From: Rotaria sp. Silwood1
Taxonomy: Eukaryota > Rotifera > Eurotatoria > Philodinida > Philodinidae
Assembly: GCA_905250075.1 (NCBI GenBank)
Contig: CAJNOP010000279.1
Span: forward strand, 1 to 64,000
Direction of reading: 5' to 3'
Length of the DNA stretch: 64,000 bases
In this document: positions 35,050 through 47,729 of the stretch, in pieces
Layout: every line of letters begins with the position of its first letter
How positions within the stretch are numbered: the first letter of the stretch is position 1
Notes under the pieces: generated by a model
The model's database searches: none
Told to the model about the DNA's origin: nothing
What the model saw: only the letters and a program-made list of their open reading frames with translations
Translations under genes and position numbers: made by a program

Positions 35050-36045
35050 ATGACCGACTCACTCACACAACTTGCCATTAAAATGATCCAAAACATAGTG
35101 CCCATAATTATGGTTGTAGGTATAACAGGTAATTCCCTCAACATTGCCGTACTTACAAGACCTTTCCTGTATAATCACGCGTGTTCTCGTTATTTTCTGG
35201 CTCTTTCTTGCAACAATTTGTTCTATACAAGTGCAATTCTCGTTTATCTTCTTCTTGCCTATGGATACCAGCTCGATGTAACTAAAGTTTCTCTTATTTC
35301 GTGCAAACTCATCACATATATCTATCAAGTGTGTGCAACATTATCGCCATTTTTTATTGTTCTTGCCTCGATCGATCGATATTGTGCCAGTTCAATAAGT
35401 AATCGCGTACGCAAATTCAGTAATGTCAGAGTAGCTCGTTGGGCGATTATGTTCATCATCGTCCTTATCATGCTTTTCTACATGAATACTGCAATTCTGA
35501 TTGATTTAAGATCAACCGACATATTTGGATGTCGTATTCGAGCTGATATTATCTACAAACAAGTGTATTCGATCATGCAAATTTTTCTGTTTGCCATTAT
35601 TGCACCATTGCTTATGACGTTCTTCGGTGTCATGACTATATACAATACAAAACAAGTGCATGTCATCCCTCCTGCAATCTTACATCATCGCCGAACCGAA
35701 AACCAACTTGCTCGAATGCTTTTTCTACAAGTAAGCTGTCAGATTGTACTCACTCTGCCAACATGTGTGACTTATCTAATATTGGTCATGCCAAACGCAA
35801 TTATAGCTACATCTGGCTTTTACTTTGCCCGAATGATGTCTCAACTTCTCCTGTATTTGTCCTACGCTATGCCCTTCTTTTTATATCTCGTTTCGGCTCG
35901 AACATATAGAAAAGAACTCGTTCAGTTGGTGTATAGAATTCTGCGACGCCGTAGTGGTGTTCAAGTTCATCCAACGACTAACACGAACACAAATCCTATT
36001 CGAGTAGTCAACACAAAGTCGCGCACAATAGCAGCAATACATTAG
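35050..36045 (+). CDS. Rhodopsin-family G-protein-coupled receptor, single exon
   Basis: 331 residues with seven hydrophobic segments. TM1 has ITGNSLNIAVL (the GN motif) and TM2 is about residues 43-66. The TM3 region runs from the disulfide Cys in SLISCKLITY to ASIDRYCAS, which is the DRY-type motif. TM4 is RWAIMFIIVLIMLFYM, and FGCRIRAD gives the second disulfide Cys. TM5 is QIFLFAIIAPLLMTF, TM6 is LFLQVSCQIVLTLPTCV, and TM7 is LLLYLSYAMPFFLYLVSA in place of a classic NPxxY. The cytoplasmic tail is short and basic (RRRSGVQ). Such intronless receptors form a large bdelloid-expanded family; the ligand is unknown. The frame is intact, with ATG at 35050 and stop at 36043. Confidence 0.92.
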   Translation: MTDSLTQLAIKMIQNIVPIIMVVGITGNSLNIAVLTRPFLYNHACSRYFLALSCNNLFYTSAILVYLLLAYGYQLDVTKVSLISCKLITYIYQVCATLSPFFIVLASIDRYCASSISNRVRKFSNVRVARWAIMFIIVLIMLFYMNTAILIDLRSTDIFGCRIRADIIYKQVYSIMQIFLFAIIAPLLMTFFGVMTIYNTKQVHVIPPAILHHRRTENQLARMLFLQVSCQIVLTLPTCVTYLILVMPNAIIATSGFYFARMMSQLLLYLSYAMPFFLYLVSARTYRKELVQLVYRILRRRSGVQVHPTTNTNTNPIRVVNTKSRTIAAIH

Positions 36046-39000
36046 TGAACAGTGTAACCTCCAATTAAATTCAATATCTTGACTAATTTCATATATAGTT
36101 ATTCAATTATCTGAGAATGAGTTTAATTTTATAAGAAAAGAAGATTTAAAATTTCTTGAGTCAAAGTTTATCACATGAAATGGCTAGTTGCAGTCCCTTC
36201 ACACTGGGCAGTATTAACCCATACCTTTTGTTTCACCAAACAAATAAACTTGAAATATAGTTTTTGCTATGGTAGAATTTGTACACCGATCGACTAAGCA
36301 TTCGGACAAATATGACTCGATATCTATCAGAAGTACAAGTAAAAAAGAGAATGAAACAGATTTATTTTCCCTTTTTTTTTAATTATTTCATTTCAGTTAA
36401 GTGCAGCAGAACATATTATTGCACTAATGTGTATTATCGGATGCCTGAATTTTATGGTGTGGGTGTGGATGTCTAATGAATAATGTACCGATATCCCAAA
36501 TTATTCAAACGACGAAATAGAACCTGCCAGGGATTTATGTCTACATCTGTAGCACACTTTGAAATACATATTTTGATACTGATTCAATAATTCATTGAGC
36601 TTAATTTGAGTATTTAGATAGCTAAACTGTATAAAAATAATATAATTTTGTGAAATATGAGAATTTCTGGGTCAACAATACAATCGAATTCTTCATAGTT
36701 TTAAAAGAATTAGTTTTCGAATCCATTTGATCAAAATTTTCATCTCCGACCATTGCAGCAATAGTAACACTTATTACAAGTGGTCTTCTTCATGTTCACA
36801 CATGTCTTCTTACTTTTAATGATACATCATCAATATTTCCAAGGTTTGTTTTTTCGTTGTACACAGTACTGCTTGTTCTCTTTGACGCAAATATTTTTTT
36901 TTCCTATGACATCACCCCCGCCATGCTTAAACCATTTATAAATAAAGACTTTCCATTTTTAATGATTGATCCTTCATTATTTATCAATGTCAATTGAATA
37001 CCCAAGTTATCTGTCCCCAATGTCTATCAACAATAAACTATTTTAAAATGTGATCGATGGAAGAAAAAAAGATTATTTTTAATATAGCATTAATTCTCGA
37101 TTATCCAGACTTTTGGTATTTTTCCAAAAGGTAGTTTTTCTCAGTTTAATTTTTACGTAGATGATTAAAAATAAAAAAGAAATCAAATACATTGGCAATG
37201 TCTGAGATCTTGATCCACCACGATGGTTTATCAATGTTTCCACGTTAACAAAGATACCAACACATTCCTAATTAAATTTCGAAAAGAGAATTATTCAAGA
37301 ATTAAGATAGACTCAAATCAAATTTTGAAGACACTAAAAATTAAAATAAACTGCATTATAAACACACTGAAGAACGAGATTCATCATTGGGGAATACATA
37401 TTTAAACGAATAGACAAAATAGATTTTCATATTGCTCAGTACTTGAATTTCGATCATGACATTGATGAACACAAAAAATTTAGCACAGATAATGTCTTGA
37501 TTTTTTCTTGACAGTATATTTTTATTTATTCATGCGGATTTCGCATTAGTATTAAAATTAATCTCAACATATTGGAGTGAATACGGAATATGGTTGTGGC
37601 TTTGATTTTGGCTGGAGGTGCTGTGCATTTGCGTGACCATGTAGATATAGCTCGAGAGATGCACTAGGGATGTTCGTGGGACAGTGATTGTGTCAGTAAC
37701 CAGGGGGCATGCACCCATACCCCAGCTATTTCTGAAGAAAAACAGTCCAGCTAACAACAAATCTCGATGAACGACTGTTATTGTCGTTACCAAGGAGTCA
37801 TTCTATAAAAATAACGGCAAGCTGTTATATTCTCCGTAATGAAAGCGAACAAGCCAAAGGATTGGATTTTCCATAAAGGAACCATCTGTCCATGATTGCA
37901 TTACATAATGGAAACGAATTTCTGCTAATAATTTTTAGATATCCTTCCACTGAGTATAATTTCCAAGGTTCATCGGCAAAGTCTAGATATTTGTTGAGAT
38001 AGTTAGTGTAAATGGTGATCTAAACAAAGATATCAAATCAATTTAATCAATCTGTATAACTTCTTAATTCGCATAGTGTGAGAGAAATATTAATATGGAT
38101 TTATATGCATCACAATGGAGAAAAAGATTGTTTTATTTGTATGTGAGATGCTGAAAAACAAAGTTTGTTTATATTAATTTGTACCACTATTGGGCTTGTT
38201 TTTTTCTTAAATACATTCAATCCTATACCTTGGTTTCTTCTCCGCTTTTTCCAATTATATACTTTTCATAACCTAAAATGCTTATAGATGTTGAAAGGAA
38301 AATACAACGCCTTCAATAACTCTAAGAAAAGCCGATTCTCAACTAAATCAACGACAGATGCTGAATAACACGACTAGTCCTATCGAAATAGAAAGGTAGA
38401 AAATATAACGACCATTGTCATCGATCGCAAGTAAATCAGAAACAGCTTTAAACAATGAGAAAAAGAATATTCATGATTCTATTAATAATATTCTTTTCTA
38501 TTGATTATCGTAGGTAAATAATTCAGACCACTGATAATGACTGAAATCGACAAGACGAATAAGATGAAACAGTTCTTGTTTTTATTAAGAGATTTGAAAA
38601 CAATTGAATATAATATAAATGAAATATGAATCAATTTAATCGAATCTATTGTTTAGATTTAAAATTTTATAGCAAATTCTAATTATTTTCACAAATCATT
38701 GTGTTGGACAATCGAGAAACGCACAATTCAATATAAACGATGATCATAACAAAATTGCATTGATGGATTAATTTTTTCAAAAACTCTTCAGTAATAGAAA
38801 TATTTTTCGAGATTTTCGATTCGAAGATACAAATTAAATTTAAAATTACTGAATATTAAGATAGAGACGTTTTAAATAGTAAAATCTTCCTTTTCGTCGT
38901 TTTCAAAAATAAAAAATCGTTCAATCATCTAATTAATGTAAAAGAACACAGTGTGTTATTCTTTTCGATGCTAACATCTATTGTTATATATTTTTACATA

Positions 39001-39195
39001 ATATAGAAAGGCTTTTATATGTCGATCTTTAAATAAATCATAAGAAGAATTTCAAATTTTAATGCAAGAAATTTATTATTGTAATTATTAAAGTTGTAGA
39101 AGATTCTTAAAAAAAATGCTATAATAACAGATTTTGTAATTAGTACATTTCTTTAAAACTCATCACATCAGAGACCAATGATCTCCTACATCTAC
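36046..39195. other. 3.1 kb without a firm gene
   Basis: Hairpin 13 lies at 36456-36498. A plus-strand stretch at about 36750-36842 reads TIAAIVTLITSGLLHVHTCL before a GGTTTGT donor-like site and could be one exon of a membrane protein, but no partners were found. The rest is A+T-rich. Confidence 0.4.
36456..36498. repeat. Telomere-like hairpin element 13 (one arm weak)
   Basis: GGTGTGGGTGTGGATGT left arm, with a degenerate GATATCCCA right arm. Confidence 0.45.
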
Positions 39196-39498
39196 TCAAC
39201 GAGAACCATACCCAAATGGTGAGCCGAAGACACGTCCATAACCTCCAAAAGCATCAAAACCACCATAGCCTGTAGCAGCCGAACCATCATAACGTGGAGT
39301 AGCAGCACTAAAGTAGTTTGGACTATTGAAATTACTGTAATTTGGAACTCCGAAGCCCCAAGGAGAAGCTCCTAAACCACCGAGACTTCCACCATAGCTT
39401 CCGAAACCGGCTTGATTTCCTGAAATTTATCATTTAATGGGTAATTTTAAATAAATGTTTATATGGCTCTTACCAAATTGTTGATATCCACCAAACAT
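39196..39498 (-). CDS. Small glycine/aromatic-rich protein, two exons
   Basis: ATG at 39496-39498 starts MFGGYQQF. Exon 1 is only 25 bases (39474-39498), followed by a GTAAGA...TTTCAG intron of 54 bases and exon 2 (39196-39419), ending FGYGSR and TGA. The 82-residue product is rich in Gly, Tyr, Phe, Ser and Asn (for example GFGSYGGSLGGLGASPWGFG). It has no signal peptide, membrane segment or Cys. Low-complexity proteins of this kind can be structural or condensate-forming, but nothing in the sequence decides the role. The frame and both splice sites are intact. A TATTTATATG box lies near 39580 on the gene's upstream side. Confidence 0.75.
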
Positions 39499-40250
39499 TG
39501 TTAATACTTGTATCTTATAGAGAATAGAAGTAAATATGAAAAAAAAGGAGTATGTACATTTGAGACAACGTATCAATGCGTATTTATATGATCATCAAAC
39601 TGTTCTCTTCTATTATCTCTATTACAAATCGACCTTTACATAAGAATCAAAAATGCATTGTTTCAAGTCATATGTGACTGAGATATTCGTATCTATATAT
39701 GAAACAACCTTCTAAAAAATAGCTTGTTAGATAAAACACCCATCGCTCATGCTGAACTTACCAGTTGGTAGAGAAAGATAAATTGCTATTTAATGAGATA
39801 CGGTGCATATTCAAGTATACTACATACAAAAATTATTACGCAATAGTATTTTTATACGCATAAAATAAAAAATTTACAACCACCTATATAATTCAGATGG
39901 GGACGTAGATTGACTATTTACACATGAGTGAATAATGCAGGCACATTGATCAGAGTATGCATGAAATGAGACAAAAGATGTAAGAAATCCATTCATCAGA
40001 AATACAATGATAATGGTTATCTATTTCAGAGTGAAATAATTTTCTTGTAAAACTCTTTTATGCATCGATATTGGTCTACACAGGGTGATCAATAAAAACT
40101 AGTTAGACTATTTTGTGCTTTGTAAGCACAAGATCAATTTATGCTCGAATTTTTTTTTGTATATTTTTATATTCACTTTATTAAATCAAATTGATGTTGA
40201 GTATAAATATGTAATAAGAGAGAAAATCTATCAAGAACAGCCCTGGTGGA
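39499..40250. other. Upstream of the glycine-rich gene
   Basis: A+T-rich, with a candidate TATA box near 39580 and no other gene. Confidence 0.4.
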
Positions 40251-41289
40251 AAAGTCTTATGAAGATCGTATAAGATCTTACTGACAATCGGACACCGTAA
40301 GATTCATACTATATGATGTTATAGAATCGTATAAAAGCTTTACTGTAAGATTTATCACGTGTCTTACACTAAGATGCTAAAGTGAATCTTACATGATTCT
40401 TACTATAAGATTCTAAAAAAGTTTGATGATTAAAATCTTGTAAGATCGTATATAATCTTATATGATTATAATTTTTATAATCTTATCATTTCTTTTACGA
40501 ATAGTTTTTATAGCGATTGTTTTTTGCATTTAAATAAATGTTTGAGTGGTTGCATATTAATGTAGAACAAAATTAACAACATGATAAAGAGTAAGTATCA
40601 TTTAAATACATAAATAACTAATTTTTTATTTAGATAAATCTCAAGAACACCGTCAATAGGTACGTATGAATTTTGTCGAAAAATTATTTTTCTCTCTCGA
40701 TTACATTCAATAATTTGATGAAGGATATGTATAACGGTTTTATGACCATTACGTTTCATTTCGTATTGCTCTATTCTTTTCTCTATATTTATGTGTTCAT
40801 GTGTTGACCTGGTCACTATCTCTCATTCTCTCTATCGTGTGACGGTTTGGTTCTTTGCTCTTATTCACTCAACCGTGCTCGCTCTTTCTACCATATAAGG
40901 CGATGTAAACGAAAGAAGAGCACAATTAGAGATGTGCAGATGACACAATACAACATTATATTGACGGGCATAGATACATACTCTCTCAGTTCCTCATAGT
41001 AAGTACTAGCCGAGGCTGATAGGCGATGACCGTTTACGACACAAAACGTAAAAAACCACCTTTGTCTATAACTATCGTATATCATGAACGTATACGATGC
41101 CAGACACTCAAACATGGATAACATGTACGATGAATGTGAACGACAGTCTGTACGAAGGGAGTATACGATCGAACCTGGTCGTAAGTTTAAAAGTGAGGTG
41201 AATTGTACTTATCGAGGTTATAGGTTTCTTCATTTTAAATTCAGCATTAAACGCAATGTTACGCATTTTTCCAATAACTAACTTAATGT

Positions 41290-41700
41290 ATCTTATTTAG
41301 ATAACATCAAATAAAAGATTAAACAGTAAGTATTTATTTTAAAATATATATGTTTTTTTATTTAGATTAAAAGCAAACAATACATTGAAATGTAAAAATT
41401 AATCTATTTTAAAATAAATCATCTTTTGCATTCAGAGCAAACTAAACAAAATATTAAAATATAAGTATTTATTTTAAAATAGACAATTTATTTTTATTTA
41501 GACAAAACAGCATAATATAGCAAAATATAAGTGTTTATTTATTTTTAAATGAATGTTTTTTCGTATTTAGATGTGATCGGACAATATATTAATATTTATT
41601 TATTTTCATAGAACTATTTTTTATTTAAAACGAATCGAACGAAATATTGAAATATGTATATTCGTTTTAAAATAAATCATTTTTTCATTTAGATAAAATC
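41290..41700 (+). repeat. Degenerate ~66-bp tandem satellite
   Basis: About six units repeat TTTATTTAGA...(A/C)AAA...TATTTATTTTAAAATA with a period of about 60-70 bases. Confidence 0.6.
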
Positions 41701-41990
41701 ACACCATATACTAAAAGTAAAGTCAAACAATCGTGGAATATGTTTGCTCAAATAAAAAAGATTTAGAGTGTTTAATTGCGTATGTAGGAGGAGAGGCATG
41801 AAAAGCAAGAAATTTAACTGTAAACTGCATTAGAAGGTTCTGTAAAATTTTACATGAATCTTACAATAAGTTCATACAAGAATCGTATAATACGATTTTA
41901 TCAGAAATGGCGCCCAGGACAAACAATTCGATAGTAAGATCTTATAAGACTTTAAGTCTGATCTCATCTGAAATTATAACATCAGAGAAA

Positions 41991-42141
41991 AATCGTACAA
42001 AAAATCATGGTGTCTGCACAACTTACATCAAGTCTTAGCATACGATTCTTCTAAAATCGTACAGATGCTATAAACTTGGAAGAATCGTATGCTAAGAGCT
42101 GATGTAAGTTTTGCGGACACCACGATTTTTGTGTACGATTT
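41991..42141. repeat. Long hairpin, arms ~60 bases
   Basis: Left arm about 41991-42050, right arm about 42080-42141, largely complementary, with a loop near 42051-42079. It includes GGTGTCTGCACAACTTACAT on the left and ATGTAAGTTTTGCGGACACC on the right. Confidence 0.8.
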
Positions 42142-43707
42142 CGTCGGATATTATAGAATCATACAATATCAGAGATCTGACATGAAGATCTTACGGCTGA
42201 TTTTTCGACCTGTGTGGCTTTAAGGTCGACAGATGAGATCTTATAAGATCGTATATGATTTTCATAAGATCTTGTATGATCATAGAAGATCATACAGTAA
42301 GTTTCTATATGAACTCGTAGAATCATATAAGATCTTATAGACAGATTGTTTGACCTCAGAGGGTTAACATGTTTTTGATGGTTTTAAATTTATTTGAACA
42401 GGAACTTCTAAATTAACCGTATTGCCAAAAAAATTTTAATTTTGCGTAAGTGTCAATATTCTCTTAAAAGTAAGCGTCTAAGAAAATCAGTCAACACAGA
42501 ATATCGACGATCAAGTGATGTTTCAGAATTCGCTAAGTTTTCGATATAGTCTAGAGGATAGTGAGTTTACTATTCCTTGAAATTTTCAGTTCGACCTGAT
42601 CCATTTTTTCTATACAAACAATCAAAATATTAACGATATTTTGAAGTATTTTTCATAGTGATTTTATTAGTAAAATCGACGTTTGCATTTGAATTTGTGA
42701 AAATTTCGAAGTTATTCTTCTGCGCACGAAATTTCAGAAGTTTTTGTGAATCCTATGAGGATTTCTGAGATACTATTAAAAAATTTGCTTTACTCTTTCT
42801 TCTGCGTTTTGTTACCAAATGTTGGTCAATCGCATTTTATGCGCTAATAATGATTTACTCGGATATTTTTACCGTTGATAAGACACATTAAGTTTAACTA
42901 CTTAGGATATTTCACAAGTTTTACTTGTATAGGAAGTGAAGCAGTTCTGATTGAAAATCGTCGTTTTCCTATCATTTATTAGAGATGTTTGAAGAGGCTA
43001 GTATATTTTCCATAAGTTATACTTTCTCGACTCGTTAATATTGTTTTGTAGAGCTATTTTTTGCCGTGAGTGGTATGATGATATAAATATCGAAACCAAA
43101 TCTTCGACATTTTTATTATTAGTACCAATAGAGACAATACGATTAGAGGAGCCTTGGTTTCCTTCAAAATAGCAAAAGCGTAGCTGTTATCAGGCTTTGA
43201 TTGTAAAAATTTGGCGTTAATCGAAGACAAACTTAGTAATCAGAGTTCCCATGAAAAACTACACTGGAAAAGATGTTTTCTATCTCAAAATATATCTTAT
43301 GAAAATTTCACTCTGGCTTCATGCGGATGAATTTTTCATGGAAAATATTTTATAATAAAATGCACTTTTTCTAATGTCGGCTTTCAGGCTGATTCCGAAT
43401 ATAAAGTTTGTTTTTCGATAAACGTTAAACTTTTGCAATCAAAACCTGGATGTAGGTGAGTGTCAGATTGAGAATGAACTAACACTCTGATTTCATTTTT
43501 AGAAAAAAATGATGATTTCCTTTATAATCTGTATTATTCTTTGGATACATATAAAATTCACAGTAATGATTCTGAGAAATTAAGAGTATGAGCATATCTT
43601 TATATAAATGCATTAAAACTATGGAAGTACAGAACTGCCTTTTTTGTCTCACTCAAAATTTTCCTTGGCTCTGACCGTGTGACTTAGTAAATTGTCTTAG
43701 AGCTCAC

Positions 43708-43763
43708 AGTGTGAGTGTGGGTGTAGAAATGATCCAAATTGTTATACAGATACTCACGACCTT
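43708..43763. repeat. Telomere-like hairpin element 14
   Basis: GTGTGAGTGTGGGTGTAG left arm, ATACTCACGACCT right arm. Confidence 0.5.
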
Positions 43764-44669
43764 TTAGTTAAATAAATTAAGAGAATCCACAGATAAAATA
43801 TAAAACATTTCTTTATTTATATGTTCTAACTAAGATAATTCTTCATCAATTCAATAGATGATAATCTCACGCAAAATAGTATATAGGAACAAAGAACTGA
43901 TTGTTGCTGCTCGTTCTCCTACATGCCTGATTTTTTTTGTTCATATCAATGAAATCATATTGCGTTTAAACAATAAACTATTTAAAATCAGAATATTCTC
44001 TAGGATGATGACAATCATTTAATTCTTCATATGCACAATATCACTGGTCGTTTCACATAATATCATAATCAATATATATATTTGACTGAAAGTCTTAATC
44101 AATTTCGAGTAAATGTTGAACAAATTAAAATATAGTAAATAAAACAAAGAAAAACAAATTTTTGATTTGTTCATTGACTTTAAATATATCATTCAGAAAT
44201 TGAAAAAGATGAATTAATAATTCAAACTTTTATTGAATGAGCTACAAATATCAATTCTCCATAAGCAACATTAAGTAAAGATCTTAATGAAACACGAGTG
44301 AAAGTAAAACAATATATTGTTTTAATGACACAAAGGTTGAAATTCTTTTTTTGTTCAATCTCAGATATCAATAGTAGTTTACGTGAGATAATCGAACGAT
44401 TTATTATTCACGTTGATCAATGTAATACTGATCATGTTCGTTTAAGATGTCGACGTAGTTGGACATTAGTACAAATCTACACTCAACCGCTTCTCTGGCT
44501 TACTCTCACTTGCTGTTGTCAGAACTCTACGTTCCATATGTACAGAAGAGGTCTTTCGTGATGAGTGTCGATATACCATAGCATACTATAGAGTTATACA
44601 ATAGTCGAGTCAATGGTTTATGGTCAAATGGATTATCAAAGATCTGGTAGCAGAATGGAGTAGGACTCT

Positions 44670-44717
44670 GGGTGCGGACGTGAATAAACTCAAAATTATT
44701 TCACACATCCACACCTC
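44670..44717. repeat. Telomere-like hairpin element 15
   Basis: GGGTGCGGACGTG left arm, TCACACATCCACACCTC right arm. Confidence 0.5.
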
Positions 44718-44942
44718 ATCATTTAGGAAATACTGTTTTTTAGACTCTCGCAATAAATAAGGAGACTGACATATGTAGTAAAAATTTTAGTGATTTTGAA
44801 TTGAATTCTACATTATTTATTGATCTAAAAAAGATAGTCAGAATATTCACAATCGAAAGAATCAATATAATTATGTTTTATTAACAAAGAATGATTACGC
44901 TAATCGAATACAAAATGTGTCCGTAACTATTAGTTTAAGTTA

Positions 44943-45890
44943 TTTAAGTAACAAATGTAGGGTATCTTCATATTTTTCATGTTTTCGATCACCAATCGAC
45001 ACTCGAATGTGCTGATATTGTTCTTCTTGTCGAAATGTAAAATGACTTATTCTAAGGCGATACGAATATATTTTCCAATCCATAAAGACTTCACTTTTCA
45101 ATGAAAAATTCTGAATAGCCACATTCCCAAAAACGATTACATCTGAATAAAATATTGTTCAGATGATCAAAATGATCTATAATATCAGCCATCATATCCA
45201 CTGAATCAATTAGAATTTCAAGAGTTTTAATATTCTGTATTGTATGTCAAAGATAATTAATAGATATTGCTTTCCAATCATCTTTTCTAATCTAAGAGTA
45301 CGAATTTTTGAGGGCTTCACAAATTCTAGATTATATGTCGTAATAAGATAATTTATCGAGGATATTTTTTTTTATTAAGTTGTTAAGTTCATGTCTTGAT
45401 AATGATTCAATACCACAAACATCAAATTTTTCTATCTGATTAAAGTTCACATTATTGTTTTAAAAACATCTAATGATATAAGCACTGAACCACAAATTAT
45501 TAATGATGTTACTTGTGTAAAACGATAAATTAGTGGTGTTAGAAATTTATCAATGTCAATTAATAAAGAATTGATTTTATTTTGATTAAAAACGAAATAT
45601 TTTTTCATATCTGATGGCACTGTTGTTATAGGTGGAAAATTAGATAAATGATAAATAATATCTTTTAATCGAAATCGAGCTATTGTGTATAAGAATTTTT
45701 GTTCATTTTCTTCATCATTATGATATCCAACATAGCAATGTTTTTGTTTAAGCCAAAATAATGAACGACATGATTCGAGTAATATTGATCCATGTTTATT
45801 ATGACTTAAACTTTGAAATTTGCAATTGAATTTAATAATATCTATATTTAAAGTAAAATTTCGTGGAACTCACATATGTTTGCGAAGAAA
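44943..45890 (-). pseudogene. F-box-family protein relic with several frameshifts and stops
   Basis: Reading the minus strand from about 45860, pieces of one protein follow in order but in shifting frames: SLSHNKHGSILLESCRSLFW, KHCYVGYHNDEENEQKFLY, DIIYHLSNFPPITTVPSDM, NSLLIDIDKFLTPLIYRFTQ, IEKFDVCGIESLSRHELNNL, IKTLEILIDSVDMMADIIDH and finally HIRVSIGDRKHEKYEDTLH. This is the C-terminal body of a bdelloid F-box-type family. At least four frame breaks or stops are present (near 45460, 45340, 45290 and 45070), so it is dead. Confidence 0.6.
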
Positions 45891-47290
45891 ATAGTAAGTG
45901 TAAGTTTTAAGTCGAAGTTTTCCGGCTTCTTCCCTTCCCACTCTATTAAAGACCTTAGCAACCAGGATTAAATAATGTATCTGTATTTATTATAGCTTTA
46001 TTTGCCATGTAATTCAATACTGATAATAATAAAAATTTTGAATTGAGAAAAAAACTTACGAAAACGAAAAATACCGAGCAAATAGCAATCATGGAAATGA
46101 AAAATCGGGATGTTCGTTAGAAATTTTTTTTTGTGCTTTTATCTGTACTATCGACTCGATACTCTCAAGTGGATTAAGCGGAACATATGCATGTCTAATA
46201 GAGAGTGTGTTGTCGGTAAAACGCGAGAAATATTGAAACGATTCTCAAAATGAAATGTGCATATAAAAATTTTGTAGATGATTATATCAACTGACATAGT
46301 TGTTGTATTAGTCGATAGTCTGATAGTATCTGTGCAACCTTGAATGAATCAAGTGGTTATCACTAATAGACTATTCAAAATAAAGTGCTCCTTTCATTGT
46401 TTAGATTCACAAGAGGATGTGACAGTGACTGTACGAAGATAACTCTGATTCATACCCATACGCACATCCAAATTTTAACCTAGTTCAATGGTTTATGGAT
46501 TAATTTGAATGGTGCAAATGTTCATTAAACTGAAAATGTTAAAGTTGCTTCAATGTCTTGAAACACCATACAATCGTATTTTATCTTCATTATTTCAATT
46601 AATTATCAATCATAAATATATAGGATAGGTTATAAGTAATAGCAAACATACTTCTATACTGTATAGAAAGGTCAATGGAACTGTCTCTCTATATGTGGCG
46701 ACAGTAAGAATAGTGTTCTATATTATTTCAACATACTACTGTTTTTTTTAATAGATCTTCTAAAATAGTGCTGGAAAATGATTCTTCTCTAATCAAAATG
46801 AAAATCGATATAGAATGTGGTGTAGAGCACCTGTATAACTGATAAATATCTGAATATTATGTACGCTTTTTAGATCATCGCTTATTAGTTCGAATGCACA
46901 TGAGGTAATTTTGAATTCACTACAATTGAATTAGATATGCGAATTTCTATTAGAAGTTAATCAAAATGTGTCCATTCGGCTCTTGTTAAACACACTCTAC
47001 AAAGGCTATTGAAGTATTCGGATATCTTCACAGATTGTATATGGTCTCGTTATAATATTGAAACTAATTCTTTATTGCATTAATTAAAAATTTAGTAAAC
47101 AAATAAGTCCTAATATAAATAAAAACCAAACAATCTCTCAGTGATTATAAACGATGACTACATCATAATCTAACAGAGACCGTGCTAACACATTTTTTCT
47201 TTGATAATGACTTAATCATGATGGTTACATATGATAAACGATATAGAAGTGCGTGTGCCACTAATAAGTTTATGTCATTTGTATATTAAC
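45891..47290. other. Intergenic up to the assembly gap
   Basis: Hairpin 16 at 46413-46469; otherwise A+T-rich with no gene recognised. Confidence 0.4.
46413..46469. repeat. Telomere-like hairpin element 16 (degenerate)
   Basis: GAGGATGTGACAGTG left arm, CATACCCATACGCACATCC right arm. Confidence 0.45.
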
Positions 47291-47390
47291 NNNNNNNNNN
47301 NNNNNNNNNNNNNNNNNNNNNNNNNNNNNNNNNNNNNNNNNNNNNNNNNNNNNNNNNNNNNNNNNNNNNNNNNNNNNNNNNNNNNNNNNN
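47291..47390. other. Assembly gap (100 N)
   Basis: Exactly 100 Ns, a conventional scaffold-gap length, so the true distance is unknown. The ORF spanning it is meaningless. Confidence 0.99.
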
Positions 47391-47442
47391 AATTTGTTTT
47401 AGTATTTTATGCATATTTGAAATATTATTATTTTTTTTCAGG

Positions 47443-47729
47443 CAAGTTTTTTTGATCATCATCGTTTTTGAAATAATGAATTTATGTTACGTGTACTTGA
47501 CTCAATGTTATTTTATAAATTAATTGAAGATTGTGGTTCACCTTTCCGATCATAAGATATATTTGATGAAGTATATGCATCGATCTACGATGCATTAAAA
47601 CGTGAAAATGATCATACAACAAATCACAATTCAACAGCTATTTTAGAACATATTAAAGAATTAGCCAATCAGCCTTTATTAAATGTAAAAAGAAAAAGAT
47701 ATAAAGAAACATTTTGTAGGATGGTGGTC
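47443..47729 (+). pseudogene. Unassigned coding-like fragment beside the gap
   Basis: After an acceptor-like TTTTTTTCAG, the frame reads FMLRVLDSMLFYKLIEDCGS, then DEVYASIYDALKRENDHTTN and EHIKELANQPLLNVKRKRYK, with two in-frame stops (near 47476 and 47555). The composition looks like genuine protein, but I do not recognise it. It may belong to a gene running into the gap. Confidence 0.3.

Larger units (their letters stand above)
40250..42370. mobile_element. Composite foldback element with internal satellite
   Basis: Both outer blocks (about 40255-40500 and 41820-42365) are built from many short TAAGATCTTATA/GATCGTATAAGATC-type inverted motifs. A long hairpin lies at 41991-42141, where AATCGTAC...CTTAGCATACGATTCTT pairs with GAAGAATCGTATGCTAAG...GTACGATT. 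The ends resemble each other in opposite orientation (CCCTGGTGG...TATAAGATCTTA against CCCTCTGAGG...TATAAGATCTTA). Between them, 41290-41700 is a degenerate tandem array of about 66-base units with a TTTTTTATTTAGAT core. Minus-strand ORFs inside (40888-41124, with a possible membrane helix, and 40598-40816) are not recognised. No transposase was found. Confidence 0.55.
42371..44942. other. Intergenic, two telomere-like hairpins
   Basis: Hairpins 14 and 15. A plus-strand ORF at 44298-44561 includes an acceptor-like TCTCAG followed by SLREIIERFIIHVDQCNTDH, but no family is recognised. The rest is A+T-rich. Confidence 0.4.

Noticed and set aside
37530..37793. 87-codon minus-strand ORF and a possible C-rich hairpin at 37700-37725
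   Set aside because: The ORF has no family features, and the ACCCATACCCC piece lacks a matching G arm.
47231..47455. ORF spanning the assembly gap
   Set aside because: Its middle is N; the true sequence and length are unknown.
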